Origin: Thermoplasmatota archaeon | GTDB taxonomy: Archaea; Thermoplasmatota; Thermoplasmata; Lutacidiplasmatales; JAMCUS01 | Reading direction: 5' to 3' | NCBI GenBank assembly: GCA_023379385.1 | Contig: JAMCUS010000021.1 | Coordinates: 1-56,534 of the forward strand | Length of the DNA: 56,534 nt | Part shown: piece after piece, positions 9,508-19,197 of the stretch | Position numbering within the stretch: the stretch's first letter is position 1 | Layout of the letters: each line of letters opens with the position of its first letter | Program-made: the position numbers and the translations under genes | The notes under the pieces: generated by a model | The model's database searches: none | Told to the model about the DNA's origin: nothing | The model's input: only the letters and a program-made list of their open reading frames with translations

Positions 9508-12500
9508 TTATCTATTTCTCTTACCCTTTTTATAATTTTTTCCTTTCTTCGCTTTGGCTTTTCTGGGTTTTTCTGTCTCTTCTACACTGACTTTTTTGAT
9601 TTCTTCCTCTGGTTTGACAGTTAATTCTTCTTCTCCTTTGATCTCTTTTTCTTTTACCTCTTTTACAGGTTCGCTGGTAGCTTCTTTATCTTTAATCTCT
9701 GCCATCAATAACGGTGCAGATGGTTTTTCAAGGATCTCTCCCTTGTACATAACCGAAGGATAACCATCAAACAGGGGTTCTACAACAGCTAATTCACTTC
9801 TCTCCCTTACAACCCACGGTTCCGTGCTGGTGGATACAGTACCCTCTATGGATCCGGGGTACTCTACAGAACTTATCCCTTTTACAGGTAATTCATGCCA
9901 TTTAGCAACAAGGGATCTGTAATCCTCATCAGAGATCTCTGTATCAGGTATGGATCTGGACATGTTTTCTATATATGGTTCTACAGCAACAAACTCCATT
10001 GATGAGGGGTATATAATTTCGGATTGCCCGGCTACCTTTTCTAAATCCTCTTTTTTTAGCTCTGCATTGACACCCTCCTCAGTAACAGAGACTTCCTTTA
10101 TAATCTTAGGCAACCTGTGGTGTACAACGTTAACCATGGGGGTGGTAACAGGAACTTCCTCATCTATAGCCCTTATAATTTCTGGTTTGCTCATAATTGG
10201 CGATGGTACCTTTGGTATGGAGGTTTCTGGTGGAGGAATAGGCTTCCTTGACGGAGCCCCTGACCTTCCTGTATTGATATACATCATAATCATTGCAAAA
10301 AGGATTATAATTAAAATTATTATCAGCCACCACGGAACGGTGGAGATAAAGGTATATTTTGCATTCGAAGTTGTAACGGGAGCTTCGGAGGGCTTTACTG
10401 GACTGAGATATACCGAATAAGATTTTTCAATCACGTTCCAACCCGGTTTTACCGCTACCATATTTAATAAACCATAGCCGCCTTTACTTATAGATTTTAT
10501 ATGCAATGATAAATTAACAAATCCATCAGCATTGGAGGTACCGGTTACTCCCTGAAGTGGACTTCCATTCAGACTGAGATTTGCATAAATTTCAACGTTA
10601 ACTACAGGCATGGCATTGAATGGGTTATAGGTTTTTAAGGATAGATTTAAATAACCACCTGAATAGGTTGAATTAACAAATCTCAGAATTGAGATGGACA
10701 TTTCATTGGTAAGTGCACCTGATGCATTTGATACGGCTATTCTGTAAACAGAGGATGCATTGTAATACCCGTGCATACTACCATCAATTACAATGGATTC
10801 AACAGCAAAGGAATTGTTTGTGTAATTGCTCGTAAATGTGAATCTAAAAATTCCATTGGCTCCCGTATAGCCATACACGGGGCTGGTATATCCTGCATTT
10901 CTATTTTCTACAGATAAATAGATATAAACACCGGGCAGGCCTACACCGTTATTGCTTGCCTTTATGGACACATTTAAAGAACTTCCAGGGTAAATTACCC
11001 TTCCATAAGGAGATGTGGCCAGGGATATTAGGGAATAACCTACGCCTGTGTTATTAATAAATATGCCGGTGCTATTAGTAAATAAATATGTTTTGTTATA
11101 TATTGCTGTAACAGTCAAATGCTCTTCAGCTACACCATTTATTATTATATTTTTATTGAGTATGAATGTGCTATTATAAATACCAGAACCATCTGTTTTT
11201 CCTGATGGATTCACCACATATCCAATAGAACTATTGGATAGAGATATATTAATGGAAACATTGCCAACAGGCTTGCCTGTTGCCTGGTTGAAGACAGATA
11301 TTACAATCGTTGAATTTACGGGGTTCTTTAAATAGATAATTCCAGGTGTGGCACTTACATTTAGCTCCGGGCTGAATGCAGTGCTCAACTCTCTAATGGT
11401 TATTGTATTATTACCGTATACCGCAGAACCATTTGATGTATATGCGCTGAAGGATAGAACCAGCACATACTTTACCACATTCATAGTTGTATTAACTGTG
11501 AATGTATCTGTTATATTCGTTCCGTTAACCGTTGTTTTTGACAGAGAACCCAGAGTGCTGTTACTTAATGCTATTGTATAACTGGATACAGGATGATATC
11601 CTGTGTAGATATTGTAGAGCGATACTCCAAAGGTGTAACTTTTCTGTGCAGGTGTATTCAAAATAGCTGGAAGATTGGTATAATTTAACATGTAGGTCGC
11701 ATCCTTTACGTACAGGGGGATACTCTCTTCTGTAATAAAGGAAACATTCCCATAAAAGGTAATGCTGGCAGAATAAACTCTGCTTATATTTACTGGCTTA
11801 ACTTTTATTTTTATATCGAATGAACCGGTCTTGCTGAATAGATGTATAGGTGATACAATTTCAGGACTATTGACTGATACGGTAACATTTCCATAAGGGC
11901 GATTCAGAATGTTTTCTACAGACCCATTGATCCATCCGTACTCTCCTGACGATTCATTTACAGTAACATTGCCTATTGCAGCTTTCAGATACGCAGGCAT
12001 TATAGTAATGTTGGCCGTCAGAGTACTATTGACATACCCGCTTTTATTCAAGAGAAAGTGGATATACTCAGTATCTACATCATGAGTACTATTTCCTCTC
12101 CATACAAGTTCTGTAAAGCCCTTACTGCCTGTATAAAATTTTGAATTGTTAGTTAAAATTTTGTTTATGTCCAAAAGTTCACCTGCAGATGGATTCGATA
12201 GCGTGACCATAACAAGAGCATTACCAACATCTGTTGTACTGTTTTTTGTGGTTATATTGAGATAGGTTGACGTCACATTCAACGTGTAATTGAGCAGTGG
12301 ATTCTGAATGGTGATATTGCCCCCAATCGCCTTGGATGGATACGTTGAGTTGGGTACAATGGTAATTGAGCTTCTATTTGAACCATACCCAATTGATGAA
12401 TAAGAGCCATTGAAATATAAGATAGCTTCCGTTACATTATAAATCGAAGTTGAACTCTGAAATGTGAAATATGCAATACCCTGTGTATTTGTCGTTGTAG

Positions 12501-15186
12501 ATAACATAGTGATTGTGCCGTAAGGTGTTGAACTTGCTGTTATGGCTACATTAGCAAGCGCAGATCCGTTGTAAGAAAAGGAAACATAGCCTCCCAGGGT
12601 AGCACCGGGTCTGATATAACTGCTGTTCCACACGACAGAAACATTTAATACTGCTGGGACAACGACAATAGCAGTTGAATTCGTAGCGTTAGTATAGTTT
12701 GCACCGTATGCGTTAACAATAAAAAGTTCCGTTTCATTTTTAACCACCTGTACTGGTGAAAATTGTGCAGTAAATACGCCTGCAGAGTTACTACTGCCTG
12801 TAATATAATGATTTCCTGTTGATGCAAAATTTCCATAATTACCGTAGGCAGTTATATTCATATTTATGCCCGATAGCACATGCCCGGTTGCATTCTTAAC
12901 CTCAACACGCAATGCTGGGTTCAAACCCACCGCGGCAACAGGTATAGTAGATGTAATGGATAGATTCAAGGTTCCTGGAACTATTGCTATGTTTATGATG
13001 GCAGATCCATTCAGATATCCAGCAACACTTATATTTGCCATGATTTCTGCAGACGTACCTTTATAAATAGGCGATGTTACATTGTACTTTATCGTCTGTG
13101 AACTACTGGCTATATTGTTGTAAGTTTTGGGACCGTAACCACCATTAATGGTTCCAATACCAGAACCTTCAATTGTAGATATAGTTAAATTCCATTTTTT
13201 TGGAGGCCCTCCATTAACTGCAGGGCTTATCACAATTGTAGTATAATTTTCAATTCCCATATTTATAACCGGATGAGAACTTGTAGCAGATACAGAAACT
13301 GTTTTTGCAGCAGATACATTAATCATTCTGTATAATACAGAAGGATAGAAATAACTTATGTTAAGACCGTTATTTATAGCAATTCGGAATAACACGGTTG
13401 TAACTGTATCCACAACTGGAGCAGTCCAGTTTGTATATATCTCACCTTTTCCGTTAGCTTTGAGTGTAATCTGATTTTTATGATTGGAAAAGTTACCTCC
13501 ATTAAGAGAGGTTACAGTTATAGATGCATTTCCTACAGGAATAAACGGTATATTTTCATTGCTCCGGTTGTACCATCCTGCAGTAACGGATATGTTCATA
13601 ATCGAACCGCTGCTCACAGTCTGCCCATTTGATAGCGGCCCAGGATTAGAGAAAGAGACATGCCCTTTTATTGTGGGTGTTTCAAAGCATATTAATGTAC
13701 CATTTATGTTATAGACGTATAGATTACCATGAGATATTATTGGCGTAGCGTAAATTGGTGCGCCTGTATTATAACGCCATAAAATATTGAAATTCGTAGC
13801 GTTAAATGCGTATACGTATCCATCTGTACTGGTAACATATATAATACCGTTGGATAACACCGGATTGGAATAAACATATTTACTGCTAATTTCCTTTGAT
13901 TGTGTAACTGTTGCTGTTGGATTAGCTGGACTAGAGCTTGTTGTAATGGAACTATAGCTATAATTCAGTATATAGGCATTACCACCATTATCGTAATTAT
14001 TCGCTATAATAAAAAAATAACCGTTGTAATACAAAGGAGTACTGAAAATTTGATTTTCTGTTGGGGCATCTGGAGGTGGTCCACCTGTAGAAAACAGGGT
14101 TGCCGTTGCTGTTGGATTATTGCCATTAACATTGGTACTGGGTTCAAAAGTATCTACAGCCCAGTTCCCACCATTATCATATACAAAAAGTATCTCTTGC
14201 CCTTTATTAATAATGAGAGGAGAACTCCATGAATATATGCCTGGTGGTCCTGCTTTATTTGTAGCTGTATTAGTCGTCGAGAATGCGCCATTAGGTAGGA
14301 ATACATACTGCAATTCATATTTGGTATTAGTTGCAGGGTTGGATATTGCATAAACATCAATATTGGCACCATTGATTATATAACTGTCATTACTCATACC
14401 AGAAAATACAGAACCATGTGCATGCCATCCAGATCTAGCATCATATGTAACACCTGTAAATGTTAGGTTGAATGATACTGCTCCCTCGCTACCGGCAGAA
14501 ATCCTCCATACATTGATAAATCCATATGCTCCGTCAGAGTCCGTCACTAGAAGAGGGGAGGTAGCTACGAAATTTTTACCAAAATTGGCATATATGTTAT
14601 AATACGTGAGATTAGCTCCTGTAGATGCGTTTATTCCGTAGACAAATGCATTTTCTGTTGCCTTATTATTGGCAACCGCCATTATTACGTTATTCGCTGC
14701 TACCGCAGAGACGTTAAAGATGTAACCAGATCCAGCACTGAACACCCAGTTGATATTGCCTGTTGTAGCATTTATTGAATAAAGATATGATGAATTATCT
14801 CCACCAGTAATGATAGAATGATTATATTCAATCATCTGGGGTATTATTTCTGGCACATTTGAAAAAGGAGTTGATTTTATTCCCATTCCAGAAGGAATTG
14901 TTCTGTTCCATAAAACATCTGCTACCATAGGCGAAGTTGTATTGAATACGCTGTTTTTAGATGCATTGCCTAGCCACTGCGACCATCCACTATTCGGAGG
15001 TGGTGGATTGTTGGTAGTGAATAAAGGGGATAACTTATCTGCTTTTGCTCCGGTATTATCTGAATTGTAATGTGAAACGGACAGGGAAGAGAATATCAAC
15101 AGAGATAACACAAGCATTGTATAAATTAAAATAATTTTACTCCTTCTTCTATACAGATCCAACTGGTATTGCACCTCCTGTTCCAT
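9508..15186 (-). CDS. Giant cell-surface protein: PQQ-like beta-propeller plus invasin/Ig-like repeats, C-terminal membrane anchor
   Basis: 1892 residues. A cytosolic start (MEQEVQYQLDLYRRRSK) and a hydrophobic anchor lead into an extracellular region. Residues ~60-510 carry PQQ/Trp-docking propeller blades, for example GIIYVTSTDGYVYAFNA and ILWRYNTGAPIYATPIIS. Residues ~510-1640 are many Ig-like or invasin-type repeats rich in N-x-S/T sequons, with repeated GNAS.TVTS and G....TF.S patterns. A membrane helix near 1685-1705 (WWLIIILIIILFAMIMMYI) is followed by an acidic and Pro-rich cytosolic tail ending in a Lys/Arg-rich stretch. An S-layer-associated or adhesin-like role is inference. The single long open frame argues against decay. 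Confidence 0.8.
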   Translation of the reverse strand: MEQEVQYQLDLYRRRSKIILIYTMLVLSLLIFSSLSVSHYNSDNTGAKADKLSPLFTTNNPPPPNSGWSQWLGNASKNSVFNTTSPMVADVLWNRTIPSGMGIKSTPFSNVPEIIPQMIEYNHSIITGGDNSSYLYSINATTGNINWVFSAGSGYIFNVSAVAANNVIMAVANNKATENAFVYGINASTGANLTYYNIYANFGKNFVATSPLLVTDSDGAYGFINVWRISAGSEGAVSFNLTFTGVTYDARSGWHAHGSVFSGMSNDSYIINGANIDVYAISNPATNTKYELQYVFLPNGAFSTTNTATNKAGPPGIYSWSSPLIINKGQEILFVYDNGGNWAVDTFEPSTNVNGNNPTATATLFSTGGPPPDAPTENQIFSTPLYYNGYFFIIANNYDNGGNAYILNYSYSSITTSSSPANPTATVTQSKEISSKYVYSNPVLSNGIIYVTSTDGYVYAFNATNFNILWRYNTGAPIYATPIISHGNLYVYNINGTLICFETPTIKGHVSFSNPGPLSNGQTVSSGSIMNISVTAGWYNRSNENIPFIPVGNASITVTSLNGGNFSNHKNQITLKANGKGEIYTNWTAPVVDTVTTVLFRIAINNGLNISYFYPSVLYRMINVSAAKTVSVSATSSHPVINMGIENYTTIVISPAVNGGPPKKWNLTISTIEGSGIGTINGGYGPKTYNNIASSSQTIKYNVTSPIYKGTSAEIMANISVAGYLNGSAIINIAIVPGTLNLSITSTIPVAAVGLNPALRVEVKNATGHVLSGINMNITAYGNYGNFASTGNHYITGSSNSAGVFTAQFSPVQVVKNETELFIVNAYGANYTNATNSTAIVVVPAVLNVSVVWNSSYIRPGATLGGYVSFSYNGSALANVAITASSTPYGTITMLSTTTNTQGIAYFTFQSSTSIYNVTEAILYFNGSYSSIGYGSNRSSITIVPNSTYPSKAIGGNITIQNPLLNYTLNVTSTYLNITTKNSTTDVGNALVMVTLSNPSAGELLDINKILTNNSKFYTGSKGFTELVWRGNSTHDVDTEYIHFLLNKSGYVNSTLTANITIMPAYLKAAIGNVTVNESSGEYGWINGSVENILNRPYGNVTVSVNSPEIVSPIHLFSKTGSFDIKIKVKPVNISRVYSASITFYGNVSFITEESIPLYVKDATYMLNYTNLPAILNTPAQKSYTFGVSLYNIYTGYHPVSSYTIALSNSTLGSLSKTTVNGTNITDTFTVNTTMNVVKYVLVLSFSAYTSNGSAVYGNNTITIRELSTAFSPELNVSATPGIIYLKNPVNSTIVISVFNQATGKPVGNVSINISLSNSSIGYVVNPSGKTDGSGIYNSTFILNKNIIINGVAEEHLTVTAIYNKTYLFTNSTGIFINNTGVGYSLISLATSPYGRVIYPGSSLNVSIKASNNGVGLPGVYIYLSVENRNAGYTSPVYGYTGANGIFRFTFTSNYTNNSFAVESIVIDGSMHGYYNASSVYRIAVSNASGALTNEMSISILRFVNSTYSGGYLNLSLKTYNPFNAMPVVNVEIYANLSLNGSPLQGVTGTSNADGFVNLSLHIKSISKGGYGLLNMVAVKPGWNVIEKSYSVYLSPVKPSEAPVTTSNAKYTFISTVPWWLIIILIIILFAMIMMYINTGRSGAPSRKPIPPPETSIPKVPSPIMSKPEIIRAIDEEVPVTTPMVNVVHHRLPKIIKEVSVTEEGVNAELKKEDLEKVAGQSEIIYPSSMEFVAVEPYIENMSRSIPDTEISDEDYRSLVAKWHELPVKGISSVEYPGSIEGTVSTSTEPWVVRERSELAVVEPLFDGYPSVMYKGEILEKPSAPLLMAEIKDKEATSEPVKEVKEKEIKGEEELTVKPEEEIKKVSVEETEKPRKAKAKKGKNYKKGKRNR

Positions 15187-15530
15187 TCCCTGATATATCT
15201 TATTGTTGATATCGTATATATATCTTTCATATTTGTAAATATTTGTAAATAAAGATTAAGATTGGAAAAGCAATCTGTTCATGATAACCCTATATGTCAG
15301 GACGTACGCGTCACTAGAGGGTATATGCTTCAAACATCAAAAAGATATTATGGGTTATCCCATTCATCATCCCATTATACACATTCTGGATTAAATACAT
15401 TCACTACATATATTACACTATATCACGGTCGCTATTTTTAAAGCAGCGGATTTACCAACCATTTTGCAATAAAAATAAGATAGAGAAAACTTTAAATTAG
15501 TTTTATTATTTGGATTGCTAGTGAGTCAAT
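15187..15530 (+). other. 344-bp divergent intergenic region with inverted repeats
   Basis: No coding signal is seen. The region separates two divergent genes and must hold both promoters. AT-rich stretches beside 15186 and CTTTAAATTAG near 15490 (for the ferredoxin) are TATA candidates. GATAACCC at 15283-15290 and GGGTTATC at 15352-15359 form a perfect 8-bp inverted pair around 61 nt that also contains GACG-TACG-CGTC. This could be a structured RNA or a regulatory site. Nothing known was recognised. Confidence 0.4.
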
Positions 15531-15815
15531 ATGGTATCCGTAGTAGTTGAAGCAAGTAAATGTACAGGATGTGCTCATTGCACAGATGTATGTCCTGTTA
15601 CCGTGTTTGAGTTGAAACCGCTCTCCGATCCCGCTTTCAAAGGCGTGAAGAACGATCCAGCTGTGGAAGCAAAATTCAAATTCAGGGATAAAAAGAGCAT
15701 TGCGGTCAGAGGCAGTGATTGCATTCTGTGTGAAGCATGCCTGTTTGAATGCGAAGGTGAATGCATAACCATTACAGATGACGAAGGCCATACATACAAA
15801 TCTGTATACAAGTAA
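15531..15815 (+). CDS. Dicluster ferredoxin (2 x [4Fe-4S] type)
   Basis: A 94-residue soluble electron carrier. The first cluster motif is C-x2-C-x2-C-x3-CP (CTGCAHCTDVCP) near residue 11. The second is CILCEACLFECEGEC near residue 64, with an extra Cys before the usual end. An insertion of about 35 residues separates the clusters, longer than in clostridial ferredoxins. It is a plausible electron acceptor for oxidoreductases such as the IorAB encoded later in the window, but nothing links them directly. It is monocistronic, with a TATA-like element about 40 nt upstream. Confidence 0.85.
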   Translation: MVSVVVEASKCTGCAHCTDVCPVTVFELKPLSDPAFKGVKNDPAVEAKFKFRDKKSIAVRGSDCILCEACLFECEGECITITDDEGHTYKSVYK

Positions 15816-15870
15816 AGGAATAACGCATGTACGCCAATTTTCATCTTGCGTATTTCTTTACCATTTAAAC

Positions 15871-15950
15871 CTTTTAAATATCGCAAGAATATGCAAGTCG
15901 AAACTACGAAGCAGGAAGTTCCGATGCCTTAGCTGAGGGGGTTAGTTCAC
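15871..15950 (+). ncRNA. Possible solo IS200/IS605-type right end / omega-RNA-like transcript
   Basis: A TATA box (CTTTTAAATA, 15871-15880) is followed about 28 nt later by GAAGCAGGAAG (15908-15918), a GC-rich segment around a CTTAG loop, and TAGTTCAC (15943-15950). The pair GAAGCAGGAAG...TAGTTCAC resembles the right-end sequence, which doubles as the TnpB guide-RNA scaffold, of many archaeal IS200/IS605 elements. No tnpB gene lies beside it. The hairpin between the motifs is imperfect. The 3' end touches the 3' end of apgM on the other strand. This is recognition from memory without a search, so confidence is moderate. Confidence 0.4.
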
Positions 15951-17212
15951 TTTTTGAGTTCATTTACCAGGTATCGCAAAAGTTCATTTCCATATGTTAC
16001 AGGAATGCTGCTGTCTCTGGAGCAGTCTGCTTCTGAAAATTTATTTACAGATGTGTGATAATCGCTGTTATAGATCAACAACGGTACAGGGTCTGCACTG
16101 TGTCCTTTTTTTATGCATGGAGTTGAGTGATCTGCTGTTATCGCAATTATACACTCTTTTTTTATTTTTTCGTTCAGCAGGTGTTCAAAAAAGAATCGGT
16201 CTATTTCCTCTATTTTTTTTACCTTTTCTTCACAATTCCCGTCGTGGGCAGGCTCATCAGGTCCCTTCAGGTGAATATAAAATCCATCAAGCTCGTCTAT
16301 ATGATCATGGATGAGTTCCGCCTTTTTCATGAGGCTATCACTGTATGGTTCACCGGAAATAGGCATGTAAAATTCTTTCATTCCTGACAGAGAGGCGATA
16401 CCTCTTTCCACAGGCATCTCCGTTATAGCACCCAGTTTTACATTGAAGTTTGACTCTATTGTCGGAATGGCAGGCAAAGAGGTGCCACCATCTCTGAAAA
16501 GGATCAGGTTGGCCTCCTTTAGACCCCTCTTTCTCCTCTCTATGTTCACCTCTGCATTTTCAAGTACCTTCATTGATTTTTCTATGAACCGATTGATAAG
16601 CTCCGCTGTTTTCGTGCTTTTTTCCTCATTATCCAGAGGTTTTACCTGTTCAATTGATAAAGAGCCAATGTTATTTACAGCTTTAGCTATGTTTCCCTCC
16701 TTCACATACGCTGGATCAAAGTTGGATACCCTGTCGGACAAATTTTTTCCTCTGAAAAGCAGTACTGCTCTGTGACCAATTGTATTCTTTAACAGGATCT
16801 CTGCCTCATCTATTTTAACCTCTCTGTTTACCAGTTTAGTTAGCTCTGCGGCTTCCTCTGCAGTTAAATTCCTGCCGCATCTTCTATCTATAATTTTACC
16901 ATTCTTAGCCGTTGCAAAATTTGCTCTGAAAGCCAGATCCCCCTTTCTGAAGTCCATGCCTGATCCTATCGCTTCCAGGGGGCCTCTTCCTGTATAGACG
17001 GCCTTCACATCGTAACCAAGCAAACTGAGTACTGCGCTATCAGATTCAGGTGCTATAACCCTGTCTACAGGATAGAGCATACAGCATCTGGCATTTCTGG
17101 CCAGACCATCCATATTTTTTTTGTATGCAGTCTCAAGGCAGGTTCTGTTACCGAATCTCTTGACGGGCAGGCCGGAGGCACCATCCAGAATGATATACAG
17201 TAGCTTCTTCAT
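15947..17212 (-). CDS. apgM: 2,3-bisphosphoglycerate-independent phosphoglycerate mutase, archaeal type
   Basis: Interconverts 3- and 2-phosphoglycerate in glycolysis and gluconeogenesis. It belongs to the alkaline phosphatase superfamily. The N-terminal metal site is ILDGASG, the Ser/Asp nucleophile region is PESDSAVLSLLGYD, followed by YTGRGPLEAIG. The C-terminal metal motifs are GPDEPAHDGN and ITADHSTPC, then KKGHSADPVP. ATG 17212 (MKKLLYIILDG) is taken as the start because it gives the family N-terminus. An upstream in-frame TTG is possible. It starts 12 nt after the lysine aminotransferase stop, so the two are probably cotranscribed although metabolically unrelated. Confidence 0.92.
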   Translation of the reverse strand: MKKLLYIILDGASGLPVKRFGNRTCLETAYKKNMDGLARNARCCMLYPVDRVIAPESDSAVLSLLGYDVKAVYTGRGPLEAIGSGMDFRKGDLAFRANFATAKNGKIIDRRCGRNLTAEEAAELTKLVNREVKIDEAEILLKNTIGHRAVLLFRGKNLSDRVSNFDPAYVKEGNIAKAVNNIGSLSIEQVKPLDNEEKSTKTAELINRFIEKSMKVLENAEVNIERRKRGLKEANLILFRDGGTSLPAIPTIESNFNVKLGAITEMPVERGIASLSGMKEFYMPISGEPYSDSLMKKAELIHDHIDELDGFYIHLKGPDEPAHDGNCEEKVKKIEEIDRFFFEHLLNEKIKKECIIAITADHSTPCIKKGHSADPVPLLIYNSDYHTSVNKFSEADCSRDSSIPVTYGNELLRYLVNELKK

Positions 17213-17224
17213 TTGCAACAACCA

Positions 17225-18541
17225 TTACTGCAGCTCTTTTACGGCACTCTCCATAATTGACATTGCCCTGTCTACATCTTCCTGGCTAACTATCAGGGGC
17301 GGTCTGAATCTTGCGCTTTTTTCGCCGCATTTGAGGTGTATAAGCCCCTTTTTATAAGTGATTTCCGTGAATTTGTCTCTCATAGCTGTATTTTTGAGGT
17401 CCATGGCAATCATAACGCCTCTTCCCCTTACGTTGCTGACCATATCCGGTGCTGATTCCTGAAGTTCGTTTAACCTCTTCACCATATAGCTGCCCACCTT
17501 TTCTGCGTTTTCAAGAAGTTTTTCTTCAAGGATTATCTGCATATATCTGGTTGATCTGACCATATCGGTAAAGTTGCCTCCCCATGTAGAGTTTATTCTG
17601 CTGCTTTCTCTGAAGACGTTGTTCTCTATTTCATCCACTCTGGAACCGACCATTATTCCGCATACCTGACTTTTTTTACCGAATGATATGATATCTGGTT
17701 TTACATCGAAATGTTCATGAGCCCACCATTTACCGGTAATGCCCATACCACTCTGTATTTCGTCAACCATAAACATGATATCGTTTTTCTCTGTTATCTC
17801 CCTTACCTTTGCGAAGTACTGCTTTCTGAAATGGTTATCTCCCCCCTCTCCCTGAATGGGTTCCATTATGAACAGTGCTATGTCATCTCCATCTTTTTCT
17901 ATAGCGTTTTCAATCTCTTCAATACTCTGCTTCTCAACCATTTCTACCTTTTTTAGATTATCCTTATTTAACGGAAAGTTTATTTTAGGATTGATCACCC
18001 GTGGCCAATCAAACTTAGGATAGTATTCGGTCTTTTTGGGATCAAAGGTATTGGTCAGGGAGAGTGTATAACCAGTCCTGCCGTGAAAAGCCTCTTTAAG
18101 ATGTATGACCTTATGCCCCTTCTCTGATTTAGACCCTTTCAAAAAATTCTTTTTAACCTTCCAGTCGAAAGCTGTTTTCAATCCGTTTTCCACAGCAGGA
18201 GATCCCCCTTCAATAAAAAAAAGATATTTCATATAACCTGGTATTGCCGGCTCCAGCGATTCCACAAACTCCGCCATTTCAGTTGTGTATATATCGCTGT
18301 TAACAATCTTGTTTATAGAGGCATACTGCAATCTTTTAAGAAACGACGGATCAAACATCCTGGGATGGTTCATGCCTACAGGAGATGAGGCAAAGAATCC
18401 AAAAAAATCAAGGATCTTCCTATCTTTTCTACCATCATGGAGCCACATACCCTGACTTTTCTCTATATCCAGAACCATGTCATAACCATCTACCAGCATT
18501 CTTTTTCCAAGTACTGAATGTACATTCTGTATATCGATCAT
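17225..18541 (-). CDS. lat: L-lysine 6-aminotransferase (class III PLP aminotransferase)
   Basis: A class III aminotransferase whose sequence along its length resembles bacterial L-lysine epsilon-aminotransferase, which converts lysine and 2-oxoglutarate to aminoadipate semialdehyde and glutamate. Visible marks are FIEGGSPAVENGLKTAFDWK, HGRTGYTLSLTNT, EPIQGEGGD, the PLP-phosphate Asp in VDEIQSG, the PLP lysine in SFGKKSQ, and INSTWGGN. Length (438) fits. A TATA element (TTATATCT, about 18563-18570) centred 26 nt before the ATG indicates a leaderless transcript. The physiological role, lysine catabolism or osmolyte synthesis, is not shown by the neighbours. Confidence 0.87.
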   Translation of the reverse strand: MIDIQNVHSVLGKRMLVDGYDMVLDIEKSQGMWLHDGRKDRKILDFFGFFASSPVGMNHPRMFDPSFLKRLQYASINKIVNSDIYTTEMAEFVESLEPAIPGYMKYLFFIEGGSPAVENGLKTAFDWKVKKNFLKGSKSEKGHKVIHLKEAFHGRTGYTLSLTNTFDPKKTEYYPKFDWPRVINPKINFPLNKDNLKKVEMVEKQSIEEIENAIEKDGDDIALFIMEPIQGEGGDNHFRKQYFAKVREITEKNDIMFMVDEIQSGMGITGKWWAHEHFDVKPDIISFGKKSQVCGIMVGSRVDEIENNVFRESSRINSTWGGNFTDMVRSTRYMQIILEEKLLENAEKVGSYMVKRLNELQESAPDMVSNVRGRGVMIAMDLKNTAMRDKFTEITYKKGLIHLKCGEKSARFRPPLIVSQEDVDRAMSIMESAVKELQ

Positions 18542-18562
18542 AGGAACGGAAAGTGCATATAA

Positions 18563-18570
18563 AGATATAA
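18563..18570 (-). promoter_or_regulatory. TATA box of the lysine aminotransferase gene
   Basis: TTATATCT on the minus strand is centred about 26 nt before the ATG at 18541. No ribosome binding site lies between, so translation probably begins at the 5' end of the mRNA. Two copies of CAAAACATATTTTT farther upstream (18621-18634 and 18676-18689) may be regulator sites. Confidence 0.5.
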
Positions 18571-18740
18571 TCTTTTTCAGATTTATCGTCTGATTGACGG
18601 GTTCTTCAGAAATTCATGCCCAAAACATATTTTTCAGGACCAAAACAGAATGTTTCAGCACTCATTTAACCATCACAAAACATATTTTTTATATTCAGAA
18701 TAGTAAAAATTAAATGCAAGTGGCATGTTTATAACCAAAT

Positions 18741-19127
18741 CTACCGTATCTTGAACTCTTCCTTTTTCAATGCTACGATCTCTTCATCCCTTTCAGTAAG
18801 GTCCCAGGATAGCTCCTCTATCTCATTCAATTTTTTAATAAACTGTGCCTTTCCAAGGGTATTGATCATATTATCAAATTCCAATCTTTTGTAAAGATAA
18901 TCACCGAACGCCCATCCGTCCCCTATGATACCCAATGCACCTATAAAAATGGACCACATCCACCAGTATCCTATTGCATTCAATATTATAGCGAAAATAC
19001 CCACATCCATATAGCTCCATAACTTTGCAATTCCTATAAGAGTCATAAATATAAAAACAGCAAGAAGTATTGAGTATATCTCGAACTTAAAGTTTCTCAG
19101 GAATCTTTTTATATTCTTGATATTCAT
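18741..19127 (-). CDS. Small two-helix membrane protein with charged C-terminal coil
   Basis: 128 residues: a basic N-terminus (NIKRFLRNFK), two hydrophobic helices (about 17-37 and 41-68, the second Trp/Gly-rich), and a cytosolic tail of about 45 residues (LDNMINTLGKAQFIKKLNE-type) that is amphipathic and predicted helical. I do not recognise a functional family. Small proteins of this layout recur in Thermoplasmata. It is encoded between the acyl-CoA dehydrogenase and lysine aminotransferase genes on the same strand but has its own AT-rich upstream region. The conserved-looking tail suggests a protein-protein contact. No function is assigned. Confidence 0.6.
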   Translation of the reverse strand: MNIKNIKRFLRNFKFEIYSILLAVFIFMTLIGIAKLWSYMDVGIFAIILNAIGYWWMWSIFIGALGIIGDGWAFGDYLYKRLEFDNMINTLGKAQFIKKLNEIEELSWDLTERDEEIVALKKEEFKIR

Positions 19128-19197
19128 CTATTGCACCTTTTTTATCTTTTTAGAAGGATAGAGATCTTATCCTATATCTTTTTTTCTTTATTCAATT

